This document shows positions 18,205-29,067 of a DNA stretch of 64,000 nucleotides, piece after piece. Within the stretch, counting starts at the first letter, position 1; every line of letters begins with the position of its first letter. Both the position numbers and the translations under genes were made by a program. Source of the DNA: Psychromonas sp. L1A2 (lineage in GTDB: Bacteria > Pseudomonadota > Gammaproteobacteria > Enterobacterales > Psychromonadaceae); assembly GCF_009828855.1 (NCBI RefSeq), contig NZ_WUAG01000002.1:1-64000 (forward strand), read 5' to 3'. Under the pieces are notes generated by a model that saw nothing but the letters and a program-made list of their open reading frames with translations, was not told where the DNA came from and ran no database searches.

Positions 18205-18666
18205 CTATGTTAAAGCCACAAACTCAGCAGATAACATATCAGCAAGATCTTGTGCTTTTAATTGTATTTCTAAACCTCTTTTACCCGCGCTGACATAAAT
18301 GTCTGGATGGTCCGTTGCCGTACTATCAATCAAGGTTGTTAAGCGCTTCTTTTGCCCTAACGGACTCACGCCACCTAAAACATAACCTGAAGAGCGTAAC
18401 ACATCATTTTTATCAGCCATTTGTGCTTTTTTGCCTTTCAAAGCCGATGCGACAGCTTTCAAATTTAACTGCTCCGTAACAGGTAAAACCGCCACGACTA
18501 ACTGCTTATCAACTTCAACCACTAAAGTTTTAAACACTTGTTGTGCATCGACATTCATTTTCTCAGCGGCTTCTAAACCATAAGATGCATGCTTTTTATC
18601 ATGTTTATATTGATGAACCTTAAATGTGATTTTATGTTTTTCAGCTACTTTAATCGCAGGTGTCAT
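18205..18666 (-). CDS. ybaK: YbaK-type Cys-tRNA(Pro)/Cys-tRNA(Cys) deacylase
   Basis: Hydrolyses mischarged Cys-tRNA(Pro) in trans as a translational editing factor. The 153 residues match YbaK/EbsC in length. Conserved elements include ASYGLEAAEKM, QVFKTLVV (the catalytic Lys in the FKTL motif) and GGVSPLGQKKRL. The substrate-pocket segment YVSAGKRGLEIQL is also present. The start MTPAIKVAEKH is typical of the family. It is monocistronic, 126 bases downstream of recD, with no clear terminator visible between them. Confidence 0.95.
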   Translation of the reverse strand: MTPAIKVAEKHKITFKVHQYKHDKKHASYGLEAAEKMNVDAQQVFKTLVVEVDKQLVVAVLPVTEQLNLKAVASALKGKKAQMADKNDVLRSSGYVLGGVSPLGQKKRLTTLIDSTATDHPDIYVSAGKRGLEIQLKAQDLADMLSAEFVALT

Positions 18667-18792
18667 AATCTTTATTTGCCTTTATTGTAAATCTAATTTT
18701 ACTATCGCTTAATGCATATCTAATCAACGACTGTTTAATACTTTTCAAAAAACGAGTGTCATTTTAATTTGGGTTTTAAATCGTTTACTAAC

Positions 18793-20904
18793 TTACTGTA
18801 AAGTCAGACGCTCTGTTAAACGACTATTTCGACTTGCTCTGTTTCTAACCGAACTAGCAACCAATGATAAGTCAGCGATTAATGTTAACTGCTTTTTAGC
18901 ACGTGTAATACCAGTATAAATTAACTCTCTATTCATCACTGGTAAAGCGTAATCTGGTAATGCTAATAACGTATGTTTAAACTCAGATCCTTGGCTTTTA
19001 TGTACGGTCATCGCAAATACGGTTTGATTCGCTGGTAATCGACTCGGTTGAAAATCAGCGACTGAGCCATCAGGCATCACAAAATACACTCTTAATTGGC
19101 CAGTTAGATCTTGTAAGCACAAGCCAATATCACCATTAAATAATCCAAGGTGATAACTATTTTCAGTGACCATCACTGGGCGTCCGATATACCAAGTTTG
19201 TGTTTGGTCAAATCGTCGCGCTAGCAAACCTGCTTTTTGTAATATCTTTTCACAACGATGATTTAAATTATCAACGCCCCACTCTTGCTCTCGAGTGGCA
19301 CATAATATTTTAAAATCATTAAATTGTTGTAGCAATTGTTTGGCACGTTCTCGGTTATCTTCATTAATCACAGGTAAATCTGATAAATAAGGTCCATAAC
19401 CGTCAATGACTAATTGCTCAAAGATAGTTTCACTTTCTGCGTCATTTAAATAATGGTTTAAATCATCATATTTAGCACACAAAGCAGCTAATTTAGCAGC
19501 GGTTACGCCACCTTTATTAATAGCAGAAGCTAAATAACCAATACCTGAAAACTGATCAAAACGATAACTTTTTTGTAATAAACATAAATTATCAGACATG
19601 CTCACTTGCGTATGCTTTGCTTGATCTAGTAAACAATCAAACCCTGTTAAGTCGACTAATTGCTGCGCTTTTTGCTGACTATAACCAGATTCAATAAACG
19701 AACAGATATCACCCAATACCGCACCGGCTTCAACAGAGGCTAATTGATCTTTATCTCCTAGCAATATTAAACGCGCATGATCAGGCAACGCGCTTAATAG
19801 TTTGGCCATTAATGGTAAATCAACCATGGAGGCTTCATCCACCAGCAGGAGATCTAACACTAACTTGTTATATTCATTGTGACGGAAATGCGCACTGTTA
19901 TTTCGTACACCTAATAATCGATGAATGGTGCTCGCATCAGTAGGAATATGTTGTGCGACTACTTTATCTAAAGACAAATCAGATAACGCATTGGTAATCG
20001 ATTCCGTTAAACGTGCCGCAGCTTTACCCGTCGGGGCAACCATTTTAATAATCAAGTCAGGCTGTGAATGTAATAAGAGCGCTAATAACTTCACAACAGT
20101 TGTGGTTTTACCAGTACCAGGGCCACCAGAAATAACACAGCGAGCAGAAGTTAGCGCTAGTGCCGCACTTATTTTTTGCCAATCACAACGAACATGGTTA
20201 GTAATCAAAGACGCTAAGGGTGCTAAGTCATCCGCTGATGTTGCATTGTTAAAAACAGTTTGTACCGATGGCCAATCCACCACCGCATTATTAATAACGT
20301 CTAAATACTTTTCACATAAAGCTTGAACAGATTGAGTGGACTCGTTTTGCCATGCTTGCCATAAATACTGATATTGTGGTTTGAATAGTAGCTCTAAGTA
20401 TTCTTTACTTTCATCACTTACTTGCACTGCGATAGGTTGTAATAACTTATCTGAAATGAGTTGTTCAAATTCAGCATAACGCGCCATAAATAAAGCATTA
20501 TATTGCAAACGCAAAGGTGCATCGTCACCGCAACAGAGACTTTCATTTAATAAAGCATGTGTTTGTTGAAGATCATGAAAAATACAAGATATTTGCAAAC
20601 GTTCACTTTCTGCTTGTGAATCCAACCCCAACTGCAAACAATGCTGATGGAATAAATTACCTATTTTATCGATGGGTAAACAAATATGCCCACCACCAAG
20701 CTGTTGACTGACTAATGCCGATGCTAATTGCATTAAGTTATCCGCGCCTAATTGCGCCATAAATTTAGCAAAGTGAAAATCAATAGGACGAATTTGTTGA
20801 TTTAACTGCCATTGTTTTAACAGAGTGAGCATGCCATCTGTTTTTGCAGCATCAAGCCCATGACTGCTTATTACCGAATCAAGACTATTTTTAGTATCAC
20901 TCAT
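18793..20904 (-). CDS. recD: Exonuclease V alpha subunit (RecD helicase)
   Basis: The 5'-3' helicase of RecBCD. It has 703 residues, longer than E. coli RecD (608). Walker A GGPGTGKTTT is at 260-269. Helicase motifs LLLVDEASMVDLPLM (II), LLGDKDQLASVEAGAVLGD (III) and, near the C-terminus, TVHKSQGSEFKHTLL and YTGITRAKKQLTLIA (V/VI) are all intact. The start codon overlaps the recB stop in ATGA, which indicates translational coupling. The extra length lies mainly in the N-terminal domain and in insertions between motifs III and IV. Confidence 0.97.
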   Translation of the reverse strand: MSDTKNSLDSVISSHGLDAAKTDGMLTLLKQWQLNQQIRPIDFHFAKFMAQLGADNLMQLASALVSQQLGGGHICLPIDKIGNLFHQHCLQLGLDSQAESERLQISCIFHDLQQTHALLNESLCCGDDAPLRLQYNALFMARYAEFEQLISDKLLQPIAVQVSDESKEYLELLFKPQYQYLWQAWQNESTQSVQALCEKYLDVINNAVVDWPSVQTVFNNATSADDLAPLASLITNHVRCDWQKISAALALTSARCVISGGPGTGKTTTVVKLLALLLHSQPDLIIKMVAPTGKAAARLTESITNALSDLSLDKVVAQHIPTDASTIHRLLGVRNNSAHFRHNEYNKLVLDLLLVDEASMVDLPLMAKLLSALPDHARLILLGDKDQLASVEAGAVLGDICSFIESGYSQQKAQQLVDLTGFDCLLDQAKHTQVSMSDNLCLLQKSYRFDQFSGIGYLASAINKGGVTAAKLAALCAKYDDLNHYLNDAESETIFEQLVIDGYGPYLSDLPVINEDNRERAKQLLQQFNDFKILCATREQEWGVDNLNHRCEKILQKAGLLARRFDQTQTWYIGRPVMVTENSYHLGLFNGDIGLCLQDLTGQLRVYFVMPDGSVADFQPSRLPANQTVFAMTVHKSQGSEFKHTLLALPDYALPVMNRELIYTGITRAKKQLTLIADLSLVASSVRNRASRNSRLTERLTLQ

Positions 20905-23900
20905 GACAAATCCTCTAACAATTGTTGCGCACTTAATTCGCCACTTAATAACTTATCTAATTGTTCAATTAACTCGAAAGCGGGCTTAATAAAATAAGAC
21001 CCTGCATTTTCTTCACCTTGCATGCCACGTAAGAAGGTATAGAACACGCCACCGATATGTGTTTCATAATTGTAATTATCTAAACGTGATTTTAATAAAC
21101 GATGCAATGCCAATGTGTACAACTGATATTGGAAATCATAACGATGTTCAATGATCGCCTCTGCCATCGCGTCATCATTGTAATCTTGCAAGCTATCGCC
21201 TAAGTAATTTGATTTATAATCCAATACAAAATATTGCCCTTCGTATTCAAACGTTAAATCGATAAAGCCTTTTAACATTCCCTGCACTTGATTGAACTGC
21301 AATAACCCGGCACGCGCAGATAATGGGTCATAATGCATGATCAGCTTATTAATAGAGGACGCTTCAATCGGTTGCATCGGAATAAAGAACTGCATCTCTA
21401 CTTTCTTTTGCTGCTCTGTTAATGACGATAACGTTAATTCAGGATACTCACTCGCCACTAAACGATGTTCTAAAATATGCGTGATCCATTGGCTAACAAT
21501 CGGCGCCCACTCTTCTACAGGTTCATAATTATTAATGGTTAAGCGCTCTGTTAACCATGGAATTAATTTATCTGACGGGCTATCTTGAAAATCGATTTCT
21601 TCAAATAGTTCATGTAAGAATGTCCCGTGTTTAGCGCCTCTCGGAAAGTTAAACACATTATAAGCTGAGACTTCTGTTTGTGGGTCTTGAGGCAAGCCCG
21701 ATGGCGAAGCAACTAAAGGTAATGAGCTTGCTAAAGATGGCTGAGATAAAATATCACCTGTTGCTTTGACACTTTCCTGTGGGATTTTCTTAGTGTTTTT
21801 ATCTTCAATAGTAGGCGCGCTGTGGAATCGAGATAAAGCTGAGTAACTTGTTACCCACCAGTTTTTCTCAATCGCCCCCGTAAACAGCCTAGGAGCAATT
21901 AATTGTTCAGGAGACTGACTCAAGGCTTGATAGGTTTCAGTCATTAACGCTGGCGCATTACGTAACCCGATATTTTCTGACATATCGCATACACTTTGTA
22001 ATAAACGTTTTAAGTTTTGGTCATCACCCGCTTGTAGTTCTTCACCGGCTTTAATAGATAAATAACCCAATGCACTTTTAGTGAGTGGCGTCGCTTTAGA
22101 GCGCCCTTTCTTATACGGCCCAATCCCTAAGTAACAACGATACACACTGCGTGTTAAACCAACGTATAACAGACGAATATCTTCCGCTAAAAGTTCTTTA
22201 GCCGTCAGCTCTTTATTCGCATCGTCCGCTTCTAAATCAAATACCAAACGTTGTTGATTATCATGGAATAAACATTCTTTAGGTTCACGATATAAACCAC
22301 TGAATGGAATAAATACAATATCGTACTCTAACCCTTTGGATTTATGTAACGTACTCACCTGTACTAATTCTTTTTCACTTTCTAAACGTTGTTTCTGTTC
22401 GCCTTGCTCGTTTTTAGCATTACTAATTTGTTCACTGAACCAACGTAATAAAGCAAATGAACCTTCATAGACCATGCTATTTTTTTGTAATAACTCAGCA
22501 AGGTGTAATAAATCTGTTAAAGCACGCTCACCTTGGTTTTGTGATAATAATTTAGCGCTAATACCTTGCTCATGAAAACACTGCTGCAACATCAATAATA
22601 TACCGCTGTCTTCCCACACGGTTTTATAACGTGCAAAATCAGCAATTTTCGCTTCCCAACTAGCGGTATCAGAAAAAGTACGATGAATTTGATAAGGCGT
22701 AAGCGAAAACAACTTACAAGCAATGGCTGAACGCAAATAACGTTCATTGCTTGGATGCAAACAAGCGCTTAATAAGCGTAATAAATCTTGGGCTAAGGTA
22801 CTGGCAAATACACTTTCTTTTAGTGACAAATACACACTGTTAATATTTTCTTCTAACAAGGCTTTACGAATAATATTCGCTTCATTACCCGTACGTACTA
22901 ACACCGAAATATTGTTCGCTAAAATAGGTAATTTATGACCGTCACTATCTTCTAAATAAGCTTGGCCTTGCTGTGCTAACAACAATAACGCTTTAATCTC
23001 ATTGACTGCTGCTTGTGCGCTAGCATATCTAAATGCATCACTGCTTAAACCGCCATTAATATGCAAAAACTGTAACGCAGTTTGTTGATCATCGTCGGGA
23101 TTATTAACCACCAGCTTTTTACGTTTTATCGGTGGTGCTTTTACAGGGAAAAAAGGAATATCTTGATCGTAAATAAATGGCGCCGTTTTATGATTAAAGA
23201 ATCCATTCACCGCATCAATCATTTCAGCACTAGAGCGATAGTTATTATCTAAACTGTAATGCGCAGTCACAGCATTACGCGCTTTCATATAAGTGAAGAT
23301 ATCTGCACCACGGAAACTATAAATCGCCTGCTTAGGGTCGCCAATCATGAACAAACCAGATTGATTAAACAACGGCAGTTCGCCGTTAACATGCTCATTT
23401 GAACTAGCATCTTCACCAAGGCCTGTATCACTGTCTTCAACATAGCTGCCTTCAACATAGCTGGCATCAGCATAAATCGTATCAAAAATACGGTATTGTA
23501 CTGGGTCGGTATCTTGGAATTCATCTATCAAAGCAATCGGATATTGTTGTTTTATTTGTTTGCCTAGATGTCCTTCTGGAGACACTTGTAAGGCATGATC
23601 TAAACGCGTTAATAAATCATCAAACCCTAATAGCATGTGCTGCTGTTTAGTGGTTTGTAAGTTATCTTTTATCCAATGCGTTGCTTTAATCAATAAGGTA
23701 TTTTTGATTGAGATATCTTGCTTAAGCAAGTCTTCAATTAACACAAAGGTTGCATGTGTGGGTGCTTCACCTTTTTTAGTTTTAGTGTGTAACTCCTCCT
23801 GTGAAAATTTAACTAAGTTTTTAGGCAAAGTTAACTCTAAACTATCTGACGCAGCCCAAGCACTCACTTGATCAAACCAATTAGGTAAATTCTTTTTGCT

Positions 23901-24851
23901 GTAACTGCGTTTATCAACACCAGAATGCGTAATGATATCTTGGTAATCATCTTTATCAGCATTCCAAGCTTGTTTCACCTCGGCAATTACATTTAAGCTT
24001 TTTTCATATTTACTTTTAAAATCAAAATCAGTAATCGCAGGAATAAAGGTTAAATCATTACGTGACAACCATTGCTGTAACTCAGATTTAAGTGCTTCAG
24101 GATGCGCCCAATAACTATAAATAACTTCAGTTAACGGCGTAGAGAGTTGGTAAAAATGTGCTCGCCAAAAATCATTGCACGCTTGGCTTAAAATATCAGA
24201 GTCATCTTCTAATAATGTTTGTTGAAATAAACTGCCCGATTCAAAGGCATTTTGTTGCAACATACGTTGACAAAAACCATGAATCGTAAAAATAGACGCT
24301 TCGTCCATTTGCAACTCTGCAAAACGTAACAAACGAATATCATGCTCAATACTGATGCTGTCTTCAATTAATTGCTGGCAGTAATCATCTTTACTTGAAC
24401 CAGCAATAAAAGCTAAACGGGTTTCACGAATGCGTTCGCGTATACGACTTCTTAATTCCGCTGTTGCCGCTTCGGTAAAGGTCACCACTAATATTTTATC
24501 AACGGTTAAGGGGCAATGATGCGCTGTTTGCTTTTCTTTGTTTTCATCAGATTGATCATGCTCTAACTCTTGCTTACCATGCCCTAACTCTTGTTTACCG
24601 TGTCCTAACTCTTGCTTACCATGCCCTAATAAAAGACGAATAAACAAGCTGGCAATAGTATAGGTTTTCCCTGTGCCTGCAGAAGCTTCAATTAAACGAC
24701 GCCCAAATAAGGGGAAGGTCAACGCTTCTAAAGGCGTAACTGAAATATGGCTGCAGCTCTCAGTTAAATTACCGCTAACATCTATACCAGTGTTTCCACT
24801 TTCACTATTAGCATCAAGGCTAAGATCGAGGTTTAGATTATATTCACTCAT
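20901..24851 (-). CDS. recB: Exonuclease V beta subunit (RecB helicase-nuclease)
   Basis: The 3'-5' helicase and nuclease of RecBCD, acting in double-strand break repair and degradation of linear DNA. I place the start at 24851 (MSEYNLNLD), with GGAG 8 bases upstream and 2 bases after the recC stop. An in-frame upstream ATG at 24869 would overlap recC. The protein has 1316 residues (E. coli 1180). Walker A ASAGTGKT is at 56-63, and IALIDEFQDTDPVQYRIF and SFRGADIFTY follow. The C-terminal nuclease motif is GFIDLTF...YFVLDYKSNYLG with the catalytic Asp and Lys. Directly after the Walker A helix there is an insertion with three exact GHGKQEL repeats (76-96). A second low-complexity insertion is rich in YVEGSYVEDSD. 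Confidence 0.97.
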   Translation of the reverse strand: MSEYNLNLDLSLDANSESGNTGIDVSGNLTESCSHISVTPLEALTFPLFGRRLIEASAGTGKTYTIASLFIRLLLGHGKQELGHGKQELGHGKQELEHDQSDENKEKQTAHHCPLTVDKILVVTFTEAATAELRSRIRERIRETRLAFIAGSSKDDYCQQLIEDSISIEHDIRLLRFAELQMDEASIFTIHGFCQRMLQQNAFESGSLFQQTLLEDDSDILSQACNDFWRAHFYQLSTPLTEVIYSYWAHPEALKSELQQWLSRNDLTFIPAITDFDFKSKYEKSLNVIAEVKQAWNADKDDYQDIITHSGVDKRSYSKKNLPNWFDQVSAWAASDSLELTLPKNLVKFSQEELHTKTKKGEAPTHATFVLIEDLLKQDISIKNTLLIKATHWIKDNLQTTKQQHMLLGFDDLLTRLDHALQVSPEGHLGKQIKQQYPIALIDEFQDTDPVQYRIFDTIYADASYVEGSYVEDSDTGLGEDASSNEHVNGELPLFNQSGLFMIGDPKQAIYSFRGADIFTYMKARNAVTAHYSLDNNYRSSAEMIDAVNGFFNHKTAPFIYDQDIPFFPVKAPPIKRKKLVVNNPDDDQQTALQFLHINGGLSSDAFRYASAQAAVNEIKALLLLAQQGQAYLEDSDGHKLPILANNISVLVRTGNEANIIRKALLEENINSVYLSLKESVFASTLAQDLLRLLSACLHPSNERYLRSAIACKLFSLTPYQIHRTFSDTASWEAKIADFARYKTVWEDSGILLMLQQCFHEQGISAKLLSQNQGERALTDLLHLAELLQKNSMVYEGSFALLRWFSEQISNAKNEQGEQKQRLESEKELVQVSTLHKSKGLEYDIVFIPFSGLYREPKECLFHDNQQRLVFDLEADDANKELTAKELLAEDIRLLYVGLTRSVYRCYLGIGPYKKGRSKATPLTKSALGYLSIKAGEELQAGDDQNLKRLLQSVCDMSENIGLRNAPALMTETYQALSQSPEQLIAPRLFTGAIEKNWWVTSYSALSRFHSAPTIEDKNTKKIPQESVKATGDILSQPSLASSLPLVASPSGLPQDPQTEVSAYNVFNFPRGAKHGTFLHELFEEIDFQDSPSDKLIPWLTERLTINNYEPVEEWAPIVSQWITHILEHRLVASEYPELTLSSLTEQQKKVEMQFFIPMQPIEASSINKLIMHYDPLSARAGLLQFNQVQGMLKGFIDLTFEYEGQYFVLDYKSNYLGDSLQDYNDDAMAEAIIEHRYDFQYQLYTLALHRLLKSRLDNYNYETHIGGVFYTFLRGMQGEENAGSYFIKPAFELIEQLDKLLSGELSAQQLLEDLS

Positions 24852-24853
24852 GA

Positions 24854-27800
24854 TTATTCTCCGCCCCATTGCTCATAAATTAAATCATTCAAATTACATA
24901 ATAATGGCATAAATACCTGTAGTGCTATCGACTCAAATTGTTGCCAATGATCTTCAATATTTTCAAAAACACGATTAATGTAAGGGTCATTTGCTTCCGC
25001 ATAACCACGGCTATTATTAAAGACTTTTAACGCCGCTTGTTGGCCAGCAGCGCGCGTATCAAAACTTAACTCATCTAGCACAAAGACATTTGCTTGTAAT
25101 TTACAAACCGCTTCACACCACTGGTAAGCACTTTCCACAAAGAAAGGTAACGCTTGCTGTAACCCCTGTTGATATAAAGCTAATAATTCAGCTAAACGCT
25201 GATGAGCATAATCAGCGGGAATTTCCTCAAAATAATGCCCTTTTGTTTGACCAAACAAGGTCGCGTTAAGGTGTTGACCATGCACGATGCAATAACTTAA
25301 ATGCTCCACCCATAAATTAAGCAGATCTTTTCCTTTAATATTGCCCGGTTTAATACGCACTAATCCATTTTCACAATGGTCATCAAGCGCGCCCACTAAA
25401 CGTTTTTGGTCAAACGGAATATCAACATTTATCTGTTCAATATCACCAATAAAGTAACCGCTGTAAACGCCTGCTAAATCGACCATGACTTGTAAGTCTT
25501 TATTAAAAATCAATGTCGCAAACTCACCCACGGGTAATTTACCTTGTGCTTGTAAACCCACGTATAAATCCGTTAAAGCTTGGTCATCGAGTCCATTTTC
25601 AAATTGTTGTTTTTTGAGCATGTATTGCTGCAAATTATCCAAAGCAAAGGGTTCATCATTTTCTTGGTCAATGTCATCAATCTCAAAATACACATTTAAA
25701 CCTTGATTAAAAAACGCCTTACAAGGATTTTGTAAAAATCGAATCAGCGACGTTAACTCTATCAACTCACTTTGTAATAAAGGCAAAGGTTGATTAATCT
25801 CAGCTTGATCCGCCGATAATTGAGTAGCGGCATTCCACCAAGATTGTTGATAGGTAATTTGCTTACCTTGAAAATACTGTTCACTAAAACTTTGCATTGG
25901 GTAATGATGTATTAACGAAGCCAATAACTGTTTTTCCAATTGGCCATTATCCAATGATTCGCTCTCAAGCAAACTTTCATGCTGGCTGGTTAATATAAAG
26001 CTCTGTTGAATATAGTTAAGCAGCTCGCTGACTAACACGCTCGGCATTTTTTCACTGTTATCACTGATATCTTTACCGATGTAACTAACGTAAAAATTTG
26101 ATTGTGCCGATAACAGCGCCTCTAAAAATAGATAACGATCTTCATCTCTGCGTGAACGGTCACCACGTTTTCTATGGCCGACCATCAAATCGAATCCCAT
26201 TGGTAACAACGAACGAGGATATAAACCATCATTCATGCCTAACAGGCAGACCACTTTAAAAGGAATCGAGCGCATTGGCATTAACGTACAAAAGTTCACC
26301 TGCCCTGCTAAGAAACGTTGGCTATTCGATTGGCTAGACAAATGCTCTTGTAAATATTCAACCAATACCATTAACGATAAAGGCTGATCGAACTTAGCCT
26401 GTGCAGTTTGCTCCGACAACATTTGCATTTGTTGTCGTATTTGGCTGAACAACACACTATTATCTTCATCTTCAAGGTAGAAATCGTCGATTAAGTGATT
26501 AATGAACAGTTGCCACTCAGCACAACTCACTTCTTTATTTAAATTCGCTTCTAAATCAATCAAGGTATCAATAAATTCAATAAACCGACCGAGTAAATCG
26601 CCTTGTAAACCTTGTACTTCATCGTAAGGGGCAATGCCTTCAAAAAGATTGTCACTCATGGCATAACCCAACAACATACGTTTTAAACCAAACAGCCAAT
26701 TATTTTGTGTTAACGCAGGGAGTTCCCACTGTGTCGCGGATTGATCATTAAGCCCCCATCGAATACCGCTTTCGGTGATCCAATGTTGTAATAAATCAAA
26801 TTCAGATTGCTTGATAGAGAATCGATTTAAAATCGCAGGTACTTCTAATAATGCTAAAATATCTTCTCGCGTATAACGGCTTTGTTGTAAATTCAACAAT
26901 TGTAAAAAGCTCGCTAAAATCGGATTTTCCTGTTGCGCACTGACATCAGAAATAGAGAATGGAATGGTAATGCCCGTGCCAGAACGGCTAAATACCGCTT
27001 CTACATAAGGCGCATAAGCATCGATATTAGGCACCATCACAATAATATCTTTAGGGGTCAGCTTAGGATCTTGCTCAAACATGGTTAATAAGTTGTCGTG
27101 TAATACTTCGACTTCTCGCATCACACTATGGCAAGCATGTAAGCTCAGCGAATTATCATGGTCATCAATTTCAATACGCAGTGAGGGATCTTTTAATGTC
27201 TGCGTTGAGCTATCGGTTAAATCTAAAATATCAGCCTGTAAATTATGTAATAAGCTGTCACGGTCAATATCAACAAAGGCATCAATTTCTTGTTGCTCAA
27301 GGCTATACAGTTGATATAAAAAATCACGTCCCATTTTACCCATTGAAGCCAATAATGGGTTACCCACTTCACTTTCAATATCGCCACTGCTCGCCCAGGC
27401 TAAATGCGCTTCATCTTTTTGCCAACTACTTGCTTTTAACTGTTCAACTTCGCCCGCTTTCACACTCACTTTAGGACGAGACTGAGCAAAACGTTTCGCT
27501 AGTAGTTTAGGGTCAACAATGTCTCCCCAATAATAACGACAAGGATTCGTTAATAGAAAATGCACATCACAATGTTCAGCTAACCCTAATAACGCTTGCA
27601 GGTAAGATTCAGGCAAAGAAGAGATACCAAAAACAAAAATACGTTTTGGCAAATGCGTTAACTGCTCGGTAGTTTTAGTCGCCAACGTACTTAAAAAGTC
27701 TTGGTACAAACCTGCACGATGATAAGCTTTACCTTGAGATTGGAACCCTTCTTTAATGCTGTTTACTAATAAACGCCATAACTTAGCCTGCCAAAGATGT

Positions 27801-28315
27801 GTGTCTAGCCACTCTGGTTGTAAATGATCTAAGCTGACTTGGCTGTCTTCCAATGTTTCCCAATTATCAATCCACTCTGGGCGATATACTAAATATTGGT
27901 CAAATATATCGGCGACTTTCCCACTTAACTGGAAACGTTTGCGCAGGTGTTGATCGTCTTCTAAATACTCTTTTAACGCACTAAAGTCTTCGTCTTCTAA
28001 ACAATCAGGCAATAACTTCATTATTTGCCACGTCATCGATTGTTTATTGAATGGACTGTTATCAGGCACATCGTCTAAAACATGTTTAAACTGCTGCCAA
28101 ATAAAACTCGCCGGTAACGGGAAATCAATATTCGCTGCGATACCAGTAGATTGTGCAATCTCCAATTGCAACCATTGCGCCATACCCGGGCTTTGCACTA
28201 ATACGGTTTCATTTTCAAAAGGATGGCTCAAGGGAGATTGTTTCATGAGCGCTAGCAGCAGGTCTTTAAGCAAGCTTATTTGATTGGAATGATAGACTTT
28301 AAACACACGCGCCAC
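24854..28315 (-). CDS. recC: Exonuclease V gamma subunit (RecC, Chi recognition)
   Basis: A nuclease-dead helicase-like subunit that scans for Chi and splits the duplex. The 1153 residues match E. coli RecC (1122). The N-terminus MARVFKVYHSNQISLLKDLL and the stretch VLVQSPGMAQWLQLEIA are characteristic. So are CLLGMNDGLYPRS and RRGDRSRRDEDRYLFLEALLSA-type motifs further on (conserved RDEDRYLFLEALLSA). It is the first gene of recC-recB-recD. Unlike E. coli, no ptrA lies between recC and recB. Confidence 0.96.
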   Translation of the reverse strand: MARVFKVYHSNQISLLKDLLLALMKQSPLSHPFENETVLVQSPGMAQWLQLEIAQSTGIAANIDFPLPASFIWQQFKHVLDDVPDNSPFNKQSMTWQIMKLLPDCLEDEDFSALKEYLEDDQHLRKRFQLSGKVADIFDQYLVYRPEWIDNWETLEDSQVSLDHLQPEWLDTHLWQAKLWRLLVNSIKEGFQSQGKAYHRAGLYQDFLSTLATKTTEQLTHLPKRIFVFGISSLPESYLQALLGLAEHCDVHFLLTNPCRYYWGDIVDPKLLAKRFAQSRPKVSVKAGEVEQLKASSWQKDEAHLAWASSGDIESEVGNPLLASMGKMGRDFLYQLYSLEQQEIDAFVDIDRDSLLHNLQADILDLTDSSTQTLKDPSLRIEIDDHDNSLSLHACHSVMREVEVLHDNLLTMFEQDPKLTPKDIIVMVPNIDAYAPYVEAVFSRSGTGITIPFSISDVSAQQENPILASFLQLLNLQQSRYTREDILALLEVPAILNRFSIKQSEFDLLQHWITESGIRWGLNDQSATQWELPALTQNNWLFGLKRMLLGYAMSDNLFEGIAPYDEVQGLQGDLLGRFIEFIDTLIDLEANLNKEVSCAEWQLFINHLIDDFYLEDEDNSVLFSQIRQQMQMLSEQTAQAKFDQPLSLMVLVEYLQEHLSSQSNSQRFLAGQVNFCTLMPMRSIPFKVVCLLGMNDGLYPRSLLPMGFDLMVGHRKRGDRSRRDEDRYLFLEALLSAQSNFYVSYIGKDISDNSEKMPSVLVSELLNYIQQSFILTSQHESLLESESLDNGQLEKQLLASLIHHYPMQSFSEQYFQGKQITYQQSWWNAATQLSADQAEINQPLPLLQSELIELTSLIRFLQNPCKAFFNQGLNVYFEIDDIDQENDEPFALDNLQQYMLKKQQFENGLDDQALTDLYVGLQAQGKLPVGEFATLIFNKDLQVMVDLAGVYSGYFIGDIEQINVDIPFDQKRLVGALDDHCENGLVRIKPGNIKGKDLLNLWVEHLSYCIVHGQHLNATLFGQTKGHYFEEIPADYAHQRLAELLALYQQGLQQALPFFVESAYQWCEAVCKLQANVFVLDELSFDTRAAGQQAALKVFNNSRGYAEANDPYINRVFENIEDHWQQFESIALQVFMPLLCNLNDLIYEQWGGE

Positions 28316-28776
28316 CTTTTGAGAAAGTTGTTTTTTAGCTGTTTATTATAGTAGCTCTAAAATACCATAACTATCATAAGAGTAATCAACAGAGTGATGA
28401 AAAAAGTAAATTTAATCATTGGGTTGGGAAGTTAAAAATAACTAGCTGCTTTACCCCTGCTTTCTGTAACAATAAATAAAGCCGACTCCTTTTAAAAATT
28501 GAATATTGTTTTATAAGCCAATAAAAAATAGCGCACGAAATAAGTCAAAAAATAGAACATAAATACAAATCATAATGTTCAGTATTTCCGATGTTAATAC
28601 GGATCTTTACTATCGTTCCACATGATAACTTTTTTAGTTTTTATGTTAATCGTTTGATTAGTCTGTTAAATTTAACCTTCAATATCAAATTCAAATAATT
28701 AATAGCATTCTACATAGCCACTGGAAATACGAAATAATTTTGGTTAGTTATGCTATTACAAGTCAATGGAGCTTCA
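28316..28776. other. Intergenic region at the left border of the accessory segment
   Basis: About 460 AT-rich bases between the divergent recC and the small gene at 28777. No open frame, tRNA, integrase or obvious direct repeat is visible. Promoters for both neighbours must lie here but none is clear enough to call. Confidence 0.5.
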
Positions 28777-29067
28777 ATGAAATTACGTACTTTTGTAAAA
28801 GAAACACTAAAAGATGTTCTTGGCGGTATCCATGATGCTCAAACTGAAATTGAACACGGAGAAGTTGTTCCTTTAATAAATGAAACCGATTGGAAAGGCT
28901 TAGAAACAGGATTAACTAGTTTCCAAGCAATTGAATTCGAAGTATCTGTTAATGCTGTCGAAAAAGAAGGTAGTGAAGCTAAATTAAATGTTGTAGCAGC
29001 CGTTATTGGAGGACATGTAAAAGGTGATAGCTCAAATGTGGCAGAGCATACTGCAAAGTACCTGTGA
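28777..29067 (+). CDS. Small protein of unknown function, C-terminus possibly frameshifted
   Basis: 96 residues from the ATG at 28777 (MKLRTFVKETL), which has GGAG 6 bases upstream. An in-frame ATG at 28750 lacks a binding site. An N-terminal amphipathic helix (VKETLKDVLGGIHDAQTEI) is followed by a predicted beta region (QAIEFEVSVNA, KLNVVAAVIGGHVKG). This layout resembles a common family of small accessory-region proteins that end in a strand of the type R(I/V)KF(K/S)VPV. Here the frame ends AEHTAKYL, while another frame immediately continues KVPVKLPLSSK to a stop at 29088-29090. A single-base shift near 29050 may therefore have cut off the last strand. I cannot assign a function. Confidence 0.6.
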   Translation: MKLRTFVKETLKDVLGGIHDAQTEIEHGEVVPLINETDWKGLETGLTSFQAIEFEVSVNAVEKEGSEAKLNVVAAVIGGHVKGDSSNVAEHTAKYL

